This document shows positions 45,021 through 52,839 of a DNA stretch of 64,000 nucleotides, in pieces. The first letter of the stretch is position 1, and every line of letters starts with the position of its first letter. The notes beneath the pieces were generated by a model that saw only the letters and a list, made by a program, of their open reading frames with translations, ran no database searches and was not told where the DNA came from. A program made the translations under genes and the position numbers. Origin of the DNA: Methylobacterium platani (GTDB lineage: Bacteria > Pseudomonadota > Alphaproteobacteria > Rhizobiales > Beijerinckiaceae); NCBI RefSeq assembly GCF_001653715.1, contig NZ_LWHQ01000028.1, positions 1 through 64,000 on the forward strand. Reading direction: 5' to 3'.

Positions 45021-45289
45021 TGATTGCCTCTATCGTGCAATTCAATACTAGTATTTATAAGTGCAAGGTAGCATGGACCAGTCGCCCACCAGGGAGGCTT
45101 TCGATCACTTAATGGATTTGTCCATAAACTTATTTGTGAAGGTATTACAGATCGTTCTGAATTAGCATCTAAAATACGTGCAAGTCGAGTCTGCCATCCT
45201 GGCAATTCTAGTTTTCCGTCTATAGTTGTTGCTATTTCCTTCAGCTCTTCTGCTGATAGGGGAAGGGGTTTTGCGAGCGATACTGCCAC
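44954..45289 (-). CDS. Phage-type helix-turn-helix protein
   Basis: Encodes 111 aa, MAVSLAKPLPLSAEELKEIATTIDGKLELPGWQTRLARILDANSERSVIPSQISLWTN... The pattern 'GWQTRLAR-L-x(7)-V/I-S-x-W' followed by a proline/tryptophan-rich turn is that of small XRE-like regulators in prophages. It is the first gene of the leftward island operon and overlaps the next ORF. Confidence 0.6.
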   Translation of the reverse strand: MAVSLAKPLPLSAEELKEIATTIDGKLELPGWQTRLARILDANSERSVIPSQISLWTNPLSDRKPPWWATGPCYLALINTSIELHDRGNQCLKIAEKIRLNQLSRIKFGDI

Positions 45290-45662
45290 GTTGCACTCTC
45301 CGTGCTCATGAACGCCATTGCGTCGTTAGGTCGGACCAATGTCATAAAAATTGTACGCTCGCAAGCCTTTTGCCGATCGTGATCATAAATTCTAAACGGC
45401 AACAGGAAATCCGTCAGTGGCCGGTGCGCTTTCAAGCCCCTTTTTCAGATCGAGCGTGCAAGCGTGAGCATTGGGTAACCGGGAAGCTTGGCGGGGGTAG
45501 GGAGAGCCACTCCCGCTTACAGGGGAGGCGCAATGGGGCTCCCGCTGCCTGCGCCGAGCTTGCGGGCTGTATGACGCCTGGATCAGTTACCAGAGCGCAC
45601 ACGTCCTGCTACGCGTAGGGTTCAGAGACAAATCCCGCGTTTTAGAGCAATGATGAGGGTTG
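45290..45662. other. Intergenic DNA at right side of island
   Basis: No gene supported. Base composition returns toward the chromosomal value at 45440-45600. It should contain the promoter of the island operon. Confidence 0.4.
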
Positions 45663-45771
45663 CTAGTGCACTGACGCGGACGAACACACCACGCCCGCTC
45701 TCGCCAACTGCTTGCAGAGGCATCAGAAATCGCAACGAGCTATGTACGTTTTGAAGGCGTCAGTGCACTAG
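45663..45771. mobile_element. MITE-like element with perfect 15-bp terminal inverted repeats
   Basis: CTAGTGCACTGACGC (45663-45677) and GCGTCAGTGCACTAG (45757-45771) are exact inverted copies bounding 109 bases with no coding capacity. The ends include TA dinucleotides (TA|GTGCACTGACGC), the target duplicated by IS630/Tc1-type transposases. It is best read as a miniature non-autonomous derivative. Confidence 0.65.
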
Positions 45772-46003
45772 GATTGACTGCTCGAGTGACATCGAATAAC
45801 AATTTCACCATTCCTCGTTGATGGTACGGAATTAATTGCTCGCGGTGGAGCAAGCCTCGCAGCAAGAGGCGCCGAAACGATCAGCTAAAGTCGAAATCGC
45901 GGAACCAATTTCTGCTTTTGCTCCATGAAACTGCGAATCGTCTGTCTTGCTCCCCTGATTTCCTGCCATCCGTAAAATGCGTCCATCACTATAGCAATGG
46001 ATC

Positions 46004-46183
46004 ATGCGTAAGAGCCGGTTTATCGAGAAGCAGAACATTGCAGTGCTCCGCGAGCATGACGCGGGCATAAAAAATGCTGATCTATACCGGCAGCACGGGA
46101 TCAGCGATATGGTGCCCTACAACTCGAAGGCCGAGTACGAACGTACGAGGGCTCCTACGTGCTGCATCAGCCGTGGACCATAG
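46004..46183 (+). pseudogene. IS3-family OrfA remnant
   Basis: ATG CGT... gives MRKSRFIEKQNIAVLREHDAGIKNADLYRQHGISDMVPYNSKAEY, a decayed copy of the IS3 OrfA start (MRKSRFTEEQIVAILREQEAGVKTAEVCRRHGISDATFYKWKAKYGG). After about 44 codons the similarity stops and the frame ends at 46181-46183. OrfB is absent here. Confidence 0.75.
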
Positions 46184-46323
46184 GGTCGATGGTGTCCCGC
46201 TGTCCCGAGCTATATGGCCGGGACGTCTGGGACAGAGGATCGGAACGGTCACCGTGACGGTTGTGATCGATAGCGCGACGGGCGTAGCATCGATCTGCGG
46301 AATAACGATCTGCGGGAGTAAGG

Positions 46324-46761
46324 GTGGCCGCCGCGACACGACCTTTGAGGGCATGTCCCAGTTCCACCGAGGAGGTCGACCTCGTGGCGATCGGCAGCCC
46401 CCATGCCTCGCTCGACGAGTGCCGGGCGCTCGTCGAGGCGCGCGGCGGCCGACGCCGCGATCCCCGCGTCGCCGGGATCGTCACGGTGGGGCGGCAGGTC
46501 CTCGCAGCCGCCGAAGCTGACGGCACGCGGTCGCGCCTTGCGGCCTCGGGCGTCGAGATGATCCCCGACCTCTGCTAGTGCTCGATCTTGCGGCCCGTGT
46601 TCCCGGCCCATGCCAGGACGGTGATCACGACCTCGGGCAAATATGCCCATTACGGTCCCGGACTTTCGGGCTGCGCGGTGCGCCTCGGTACGCTGACCGA
46701 CTGTGCCGATGCACTCGTCTCGGGCCGGGCACCGGTCACTGCGCCGGAGTGGCTGGCCTGA
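46324..46761 (+). pseudogene. Aconitase X C-terminal pseudogene
   Basis: The frame reads [27 protein letters not shown]..., [19 protein letters not shown]..., VEMIPDLC, then a TAG (46576-46578), then CSI..., TTSGKYAHYGPGLSGCAVRLGTLTDCADALVSGRAP to a TGA at 46759-46761. These are the catalytic-domain landmarks of aconitase X (SPH, DLCWCS, SGKYAHYGPG). The stop replaces the Trp of DLCWCS. Only the C-terminal third of the ~400-residue large subunit is present, so it is a dead fragment. Confidence 0.8.
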
Positions 46762-47120
46762 TGCGTGCGGCCCAGCCGGATCGCTCGGGCGCATCGATGT
46801 TGTGAACTGCTGCCTCTGGCGCATAGCCGAACCAACGGTGCGCGTACTGCTGACCCCAAGCAGACATTCGCTTTCGGTATGGGAACGTCCGGTGTCCATT
46901 TTTACCAGACATTCATTTGCGCATAAAAATATTCAATAACTGAATGTTGTATCTTTCAGGCAAATTTGGCAGCTTAAATCAATTAAATAGGATCATTAGG
47001 CGATATATTAGCCCTAGGCATCGGTTGTATGATTTCGACATCTTAATTTATCATCGAAGCAATATATATATTTTATATATTAATAAATAAAACTCTAGAG
47101 AAGCGACAACGAACATACGC
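46762..47120. other. AT-rich gap downstream of the first KaiC-like gene
   Basis: No gene seen. 46920-47110 is strongly AT-rich. It separates the pseudogene debris from the KaiC-like gene. Confidence 0.45.
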
Positions 47121-48557
47121 TCACTGCCACAATGCATCTATGAGTTGTCTGCCGACGTGAAGTCCATCAGCATCAATCCAGAATTCCCGGATGGTGTCGT
47201 CGTGCGGTCCGATCCTCTTCTTGATCACCGACACCGCCCGGCGCAAGTGCCCATCCGCCTCGAAGAACCGAAACAAAAGTAGGGTGTCAGCAAGGTAGGT
47301 AGGATCAATCGCGGCCGAAATCTGTCCCACCAAGCCGTGCTGGACCAACACGAGTAGCGTCGTCACCATCTGCTGGTTCAGATAGGTCAGGATTTCGTGC
47401 ATCTGAGGCAGTAGGTACTGCTCGCCCGGCATCGCGTTCTGATAGCCGGTGAGCGAGTCGATCAGCACGAGCCGCACGCCCTCGCGCTCGACAGCGTCGC
47501 TCACCATGGCGGCGAGCTCGCCCGGCGAAACCTCCGCCGGGTCGATCTGCTCGACCCGCAGGCGCCCCTCCGCGACCGCTGCCGTGATATCCATACCGAG
47601 ACCGGCAGCCCGGCGCATCAGGATCCCGGTCGGCTCGTCGAAGCTCAGGATCAGCCCGCGCTCGCCGCGCGCCAGCCCCGCCGTTACGTAGGCGAGCGCG
47701 GTCGAGGACTTGCCGACGCCGGAGGGGCCGAGAAGCATCGTGCTGGTGCCCCGGTCGAGCCCGCCGCCGAGCAGCGCGTCGAGGGCGCCATTACCGCTGC
47801 TGAGGCGGTCGACCTCATAGGGATGGCCGTGCTCGACCGCGACCAAGCGCGGGAACACCGAGAGGCCGCCGCGGCGGATGACGAAGTCGTGGTAGCCGCC
47901 GCGGAAATGCGTACCGCGCATCTTGATCACCCGCAGGCGCCGGCGCTCACCGCCGTAGAGGGGGACAAGCTGTTCGAGCTGGATCACCGCGTGGCAGAGA
48001 TTGTGCAAATTGAGGTCGTACTGGTCGACGGTGAGGTCGTCGAGGAGGAGCGCAGTGGTGTCGTGGATGAGGAGATAGCTGCGCAACGCAAGGACTTGGC
48101 GGCGGTAGCGTAGGGAGCTCTGCGAGAGCAGGCGGATCTCCGACAGGCTGTCGAACACCACCCGTTGCGGCTTGATCCGGTCGATCTCCGCGATGGCGAG
48201 CCGCACGGTCTCGCCGAGTTCGAGGTCGGAGGAATGGACGAGGCTTTGCTGCTGGCGCTTGTCGATGCAGAACTCGGGCGGCACCAGCTCGAAGATCTCG
48301 ATGCCGTCGAGCGACCAGCCGTGGCGGGAGGCGACGGAGGCGAGCTCGCGCCGGCTCTCCGAGAGCGTGATGTAGAGGCAGCGCTCGCCGAGCCGCGCCC
48401 CGTCGCGGAGGAATTGCAGCGCGAGCGTGGTCTTGCCTGAGCCCGGCCGCCCCTCGACCAGATGGGCACGGTTGGCCGCGAAGCCGCCCCCCAGAATGGT
48501 GTCGAGGCCGAGTGCCCCTGTTGCGACAGGGGAGGCATCGACGCGCTGAGTGGGCAT
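47121..48557 (-). CDS. KaiC-like double-domain RecA-type ATPase
   Basis: Encodes 478 aa with two RecA/KaiC domains. Domain I has Walker A GRPGSGKTT (residues ~36-44) and Walker B RVVFDSLSE; domain II has GPSGVGKSS (~273-281) and RLVLIDSLTGY. Several conserved KaiC-family stretches are seen (LYITLSES, RVEQIDPAEVSPGELA, TYLADTLLLFRFFEADG). The classical Ser-Thr phosphorylation pair of cyanobacterial KaiC domain II is not obvious. No kaiA or kaiB lies nearby. Such KaiC homologues in proteobacteria are linked to stress or signalling rather than a proven clock. Paralogous to 52836-54356. Confidence 0.9.
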   Translation of the reverse strand: MPTQRVDASPVATGALGLDTILGGGFAANRAHLVEGRPGSGKTTLALQFLRDGARLGERCLYITLSESRRELASVASRHGWSLDGIEIFELVPPEFCIDKRQQQSLVHSSDLELGETVRLAIAEIDRIKPQRVVFDSLSEIRLLSQSSLRYRRQVLALRSYLLIHDTTALLLDDLTVDQYDLNLHNLCHAVIQLEQLVPLYGGERRRLRVIKMRGTHFRGGYHDFVIRRGGLSVFPRLVAVEHGHPYEVDRLSSGNGALDALLGGGLDRGTSTMLLGPSGVGKSSTALAYVTAGLARGERGLILSFDEPTGILMRRAAGLGMDITAAVAEGRLRVEQIDPAEVSPGELAAMVSDAVEREGVRLVLIDSLTGYQNAMPGEQYLLPQMHEILTYLNQQMVTTLLVLVQHGLVGQISAAIDPTYLADTLLLFRFFEADGHLRRAVSVIKKRIGPHDDTIREFWIDADGLHVGRQLIDALWQ

Positions 48558-48650
48558 GGGAATACTTTCAGAGCATGGTGAGCTTCACCACGGCGCTTGC
48601 AGGGTAGAAGGACAAATAAGCCATCCATTTTTCAGGATATGTTAAATTGG

Positions 48651-48836
48651 TTATCCGGTGCCGTCCAAAGGACGCTCCCGCGGCTGCCATGCAAATGGCT
48701 TTTTCCAGGATTTTTTTCTATGCTTATTTGCCGGAAGCCCAGCGTATGACGGCATTTCCGTTAATTTTTCAATGCGCCGACGAAATTCTTCATTGGAAGG
48801 ACTGCGCGCTGAACCAGTGATAAAATTCTTTGCCAT
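48651..48836 (-). CDS. Small hypothetical protein
   Basis: Encodes 61 aa, MAKNFITGSARSPSNEEFRRRIEKLTEMPSYAGLPANKHRKKSWKKPF..., with a strong AGGAGAAAA site ten bases before the ATG. Basic and hydrophilic. No family recognised. It is upstream of the KaiC-like gene on the same strand (93-base gap). Confidence 0.55.
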   Translation of the reverse strand: MAKNFITGSARSPSNEEFRRRIEKLTEMPSYAGLPANKHRKKSWKKPFAWQPRERPLDGTG

Positions 48837-48903
48837 GACAATTTTCTCCTGATAAGTTATATATTATAAACGCTATGATCTACCGCATTGCCGGCTTGAT
48901 TCA

Positions 48904-49101
48904 CTAGAAAATAGCGGCAATCTCACTTTCTCTGACAGCGCGATCTCCCATGCGAGATCGGATACGGTACGACGCTTCCCCACTCCGATCCTCTGGCATG
49001 AGCTGCACGATTTCGAAAGTATCTCCGCTGCTCGTCAACCTGTCAGAGAAGCCACCTTGAACCATGCGGACTTGTTGGCGCAGCTTGAATTTATGGGACA
49101 C
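48904..49101 (-). CDS. Small conserved hypothetical protein
   Basis: Encodes about 65 aa, starting at GTG 49101 (SHKFKLRQQVRMVQGGFSDRL...), with AAAGGA eight bases upstream; an ATG at 49122 gives seven more residues. The pattern HKFK-x-G/Q-x-V-R-x-V, FSD, Y/FEIVQLMPEDRSGEASYRIRS, RAVRESEI is shared with many small proteins of Bradyrhizobium/Methylobacterium type. Function unknown. Confidence 0.65.
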   Translation of the reverse strand: MSHKFKLRQQVRMVQGGFSDRLTSSGDTFEIVQLMPEDRSGEASYRIRSRMGDRAVRESEIAAIF

Positions 49102-49534
49102 GTGGCTTGATCCTTTGTTCATGATCGGGAAGATCAGCTAGTTCCGCCAAAATGCATTGCAGCCACATCCGAGCTTGCGCTTCGCGGGCATCTCGCGCGG
49201 ATTTCTGTTCGGCACACAGCTTAACTTTAGCGACTGCGGCATCGGAAGCACGCCGCATTTTCCCAGCCGCCGCAAGCTCGCGCTCACGCACTTGCTGGGC
49301 TTCTGCTCCAGCCTCCTGGATAATCCGAGTTGCTTTTCAAGCGGCTCGTTCTGTCTCTCGCTCGGCCAGACGAATAGCTCTCGCTGCGAAGATTGCCCGC
49401 CGTTCGGCTTGCCTGGCCGCAGAGGCCAGGTCGTTCTCGGCGCTCCCCGCCTGAAACCAGGCTTGCAAGGCCTGACGTGCCGCGGAGGCGGAACCCAGCC
49501 TTTCACCCAGAGGCGCTTCATTGCATTTGCCCAT
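49091..49534 (-). pseudogene. Coiled-coil DUF6481-like gene broken by an in-frame stop
   Basis: One frame reads MGKCNEAPLGERLGSASAARQALQAWFQ... RLAERETERAA, a TGA at 49337-49339, then KATRIIQEAGAEAQQVRERELAAAGKMRRAS... LCAEQKSARDAREAQARMW. Both halves belong to the Ala/Arg/Glu-rich helical family with 'AEQKAARDARYAARKA' (DUF6481-like). A CGA-to-TGA change explains the break. The end overlaps the next gene's start by about ten bases. Confidence 0.6.
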
Positions 49535-49843
49535 GGCTCAGGCTCGGTTTCTGACGAGGGATCGGATTGGGGACAAAAACCGGCTTGAGGCGTGTCAGTG
49601 CGGTTCGTGGACCGAGTGATCGCAGTAGGTGCGATCGGATAGTTGACGCCGCGATGCTGGTCGCCAAACTATTGCGAGTATCGATTGCCGAGAAGCGGCG
49701 ACAGCTTGATTGCTACAACGCAGAGAAAGAATTATAGATTTTATCAAAATTTTAGTCGCTTTTTTGCTTAAAAATCTACCCACGCCTTAACTTTAAGCAA
49801 TGAAAGTGAGGACAAATATGCCCTCACCGCAATATAGTGAATT

Positions 49844-50053
49844 TTATGCTGACTGCAGATTCCCGGCAGACTGCTTGCCGCTGCGGCGATCGGTTTCCAT
49901 TTCATAGGAGAGTTTCTGTCCATCGGTCAGGGTCTGCATGCCAGCCCGCTCGACTGCCGAGATGTGGACAAAGACATCCTTGGTGCCATCATCCGGCTGA
50001 ATAAAGCCGAAACCCTTTTGCACGTTGAACCATTTCACAGTGCCGACGCTCAT
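49844..50053 (-). CDS. Cold-shock domain protein (CspA family)
   Basis: Single-stranded nucleic-acid binding protein of 69 aa: MSVGTVKWFNVQKGFGFIQPDDGTKDVFVHISAV with RNP1 (KGFGFI) and RNP2 (VFVHI). ATG 50053 has GGAG at a 6-base spacing; ATGs at 50059 and 50065 are less well placed. The C-terminal residues (RRSGKQSAGNLQSA) fit alphaproteobacterial Csps. Confidence 0.93.
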   Translation of the reverse strand: MSVGTVKWFNVQKGFGFIQPDDGTKDVFVHISAVERAGMQTLTDGQKLSYEMETDRRSGKQSAGNLQSA

Positions 50054-50790
50054 CGCCATCTCCATATTTCCCAGGTGCCTGCATGAACTCAGCGCGCCAC
50101 AGCGTCGCTAAAGCTCCGACTATTGGCAGATCTTGCGAGAATAACAGAGCGGACGTCCGGGGTAAGCGGAACGAAAAGCCCGGCAATCCGGCCAATGATC
50201 AACTCTCCTCATATGGTTCGGATCGCGCGAATTAGCAAGGGCGCAGGGAAAAAAACTTTATGCGCGTTCGGTTTATCATACGAAATCTTGCAAAGGTGGC
50301 CTCATCGCGCAGCTGTCCGCCTCAACGTAGGATGCCAGGATTGGCCCCCCTGCCTCGTCGGGCCCTGTCGCGCCGAGGCGGATCGCCCCGCCGATCGATG
50401 TCGTCATACAAGCTCGGTAGCCTATCGAAAGAAACGGGCGGCGTCGAATTGCGCTGTAATGGCAATGATGAGGATAGACCCAAATTTCCTACCTATCCTG
50501 GCACGATCATGCAGTATTAACGATCGTAGGCCAATCGGAATGTCGAGACTGTAGATTGTTTATGACCAATTGGACACCGGCGATGAGATCGAACCGATCT
50601 TTATTCAGTCATATTTTAGCTGTTGTTTGAGGTATTTCTAAGAGTGACTTCGTCGACAGGCCATGGCTTCATCCAATAAATTGATTATTTTGCGGTTTTC
50701 ACAGAATAGGATAATATTTCGGAAAATGATTGGATGGCGGCCGTGAAAACGTCTCCGAAGGCTGGCACCGGATCGCCGTTGGCGACGCCT
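50054..50790. other. Long intergenic region between cold-shock and hybrid kinase genes
   Basis: No gene supported. The right half is AT-rich (50560-50720). The part next to the cold-shock gene likely encodes its leader RNA and promoter. Frames of 80-140 codons on the plus strand (50123-50554) lack ribosome binding sites. Confidence 0.4.
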
Positions 50791-52839
50791 TCAGCGTCCT
50801 TCGCCGCCGAGCACCAGCCGGAGCGAGCGGGCGAGTTCGTCGCGGCGATAGGGCTTGCTCAGCACCGGCAGCTCGCCGCGCCCGATGACCTGCCCCTCGT
50901 CGAGATTGGCGACATAGCCCGAAGTGAGCAGGACCTTGATGCCGGGACGGAGCCGTTGCGCCTCGACGGCGAGCTGCGAGCCGTTCATGCCGCCTGGCAT
51001 CACCACGTCCGAGAACAGGATGTCGATGCGCTCCACCCCCCTGAGGTGCTCCAGCGCCTCCGCGGCGTTGCGTGCGACGACCACCCGGTAGCGCAGCTCC
51101 TCCAGGCTCTCGACGGCCATGGCGAGCACCGGCTCGTCGTCTTCCACGAGCAGCACCGTCTCGCCCGCGCCGGCTCGGCGGAGCGGAATGGCGCTGACCG
51201 GCCCGGTTCCAGGCTCCTCGCCGGCTGGATCGGTCGAGCGTGGGAAGCACAGGCTGACCGTCGTGCCCCGCCCGACCTCGGACTCGATGCGTGCGAAGCC
51301 GTTGGCGCTGCGCGTGAAGCCGTAGACCTGGCTCAAGCCCAACCCCGTTCCCTTGCCGACCTCCTTCGTGGTGAAGAAGGGCTCGAACACGCGCGCGAGC
51401 GCGTCGGACGGGATGCCGCTGCCGGTGTCGGTGACCGACACCGTCACGTAGGGACCGGGCGGCACCCCCTTGTCGGCGACGGCCGAGGTACCGAGGTGGA
51501 CGTTCCGGCTCGTCACGGCGATGCGGGCGGGGCCGTCCCGTCCCTCCATCGCATCTCGCGCGTTGACGACGAGGTTGAGCACCGCCGCTTCGAATTGGGC
51601 CGGATCGATGCGGATCGGATCGATCGCGGGATCGAGGTCGAAGGCCAGCGCGACGGCTCCGCCGGCCGCCCGCTCGGCGAGTGGCTTGAAGTCCAGGAGC
51701 AGCCGGTTCGGGTTGAGCGTCTGCGGCCGCAGCATCTGGCGCCGGGAGAAGGCGAGAAGCTGCTGGGTCAGCTGCTCGCCGCGCCTCGCCGCGCCCATGG
51801 CCGCCTCGGCCAGGCGCTTCACGCGCTCGACCTGCTCGGGCCGACGCAGCATCATGTCGAGCCCGCCGACGATGACGGTGAGCAGGTTGTTGAAGTCGTG
51901 CGCCACGCCGCCGGTGAGCTGCCCGATCGCTTCCATTTTCTGGGCTTGGCGCAGAGCCTCCTCGGTGGAGCGCTGGTCGGTGCGGTCCATCAGGATGCCG
52001 GCGATCCGCGTCGCCGTATCGCCCTCGTCGCGGACTCGGCCCCTGAGCGCGATCCAGCGCACCTGTCCGTCGGCGCGCCGGATGCGGCACTCGAGGTCGA
52101 GCGTGCCGGTCTCGCGGGTCGCCGCGAAAGCGCGCTCGGCGATGTCGCGGTCCTCCTCGACGACGTGCGCGATCAGGCTCTCTCTGTCCCAGTGCGGGCC
52201 CGCCTCGCCGTACCCGAAGACGGCGTCGAAGCGGGGCGAGCGCCGCGCCGCGCCGATGCGGTCATCGAGGTCCCAGGACGCCATGCCGGCGGCGTCGAGG
52301 GCGAAGGCGAGGGTCTCGTGAGCGGTCTCGACCTCCCGCGTGCGCTCGGCCACGCGCCGCTCGAGATCCTCGTTGGCGAGCCGGAGCTGCGCTTGAGCCC
52401 GCTCGCGCTCCAGGAGATGCTCGCGAGCCTGGTACTGGCGGCGGCGCGCCCGAAGGGCGGAGGCCGCGGCGCTGACGAGCGTCTCGGCATTCACCGGGCG
52501 CTCGAGCAGCACGACATTGGCGAGCCGGGCGAGCCGCTGCGACGCACGCTCGGAGCGGCGGCCGGCCTGGCGGGTCGCCAGCACGATGAAGGGGAAATCC
52601 GACCAGGCCGGTTGCGCATCGAGCCACGCGAACAGGTCGGTGAGGTCACCTTCCAGCGCCTCCTCGGTGACGAGGGCGGCACCAGCGCCGGCCCGCAGGC
52701 CGTCGAGCCAGCCCGTCAGGTCGGGACAAGCTTGTGCGGGCGTGCCGGTCCCGGCGAGCACCTGCCCGATCACTGCGGCATCGCGCCCCCGCGGCGCCAG
52801 GATCAGGATGCGCTCCTCGTGCGCGACCGGCATGCTCAC
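50791..52839 (-). CDS. Hybrid histidine kinase with N-terminal receiver-like domain
   Basis: Soluble kinase of 682 aa. Order: receiver-like domain (~8-125) lacking a clear phospho-Asp, coiled coil (~135-175), PAS (~175-290), HisKA with phospho-His314 in GGVAHDFNNLL, HATPase_c (~415-535; NLVVNARDAMEG, DTGSGIP, GTGLGLSQVYGF) and a C-terminal receiver (~565-680; LLVEDDE, FSDVVMPGGMNG, LLTSGY, LSKPYR). Its ATG overlaps the stop of the upstream KaiC-like gene by four bases, so the two products are made together. Such KaiC-kinase couples suggest the ATPase is an input to phosphorelay signalling. Confidence 0.93.
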   Translation of the reverse strand: MSMPVAHEERILILAPRGRDAAVIGQVLAGTGTPAQACPDLTGWLDGLRAGAGAALVTEEALEGDLTDLFAWLDAQPAWSDFPFIVLATRQAGRRSERASQRLARLANVVLLERPVNAETLVSAAASALRARRRQYQAREHLLERERAQAQLRLANEDLERRVAERTREVETAHETLAFALDAAGMASWDLDDRIGAARRSPRFDAVFGYGEAGPHWDRESLIAHVVEEDRDIAERAFAATRETGTLDLECRIRRADGQVRWIALRGRVRDEGDTATRIAGILMDRTDQRSTEEALRQAQKMEAIGQLTGGVAHDFNNLLTVIVGGLDMMLRRPEQVERVKRLAEAAMGAARRGEQLTQQLLAFSRRQMLRPQTLNPNRLLLDFKPLAERAAGGAVALAFDLDPAIDPIRIDPAQFEAAVLNLVVNARDAMEGRDGPARIAVTSRNVHLGTSAVADKGVPPGPYVTVSVTDTGSGIPSDALARVFEPFFTTKEVGKGTGLGLSQVYGFTRSANGFARIESEVGRGTTVSLCFPRSTDPAGEEPGTGPVSAIPLRRAGAGETVLLVEDDEPVLAMAVESLEELRYRVVVARNAAEALEHLRGVERIDILFSDVVMPGGMNGSQLAVEAQRLRPGIKVLLTSGYVANLDEGQVIGRGELPVLSKPYRRDELARSLRLVLGGEGR

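Noticed and set aside
46249..46899. Minus-strand frame of 216 codons
   Set aside because: It is opposite the aconitase X remnant, whose motifs are unmistakable on the plus strand.
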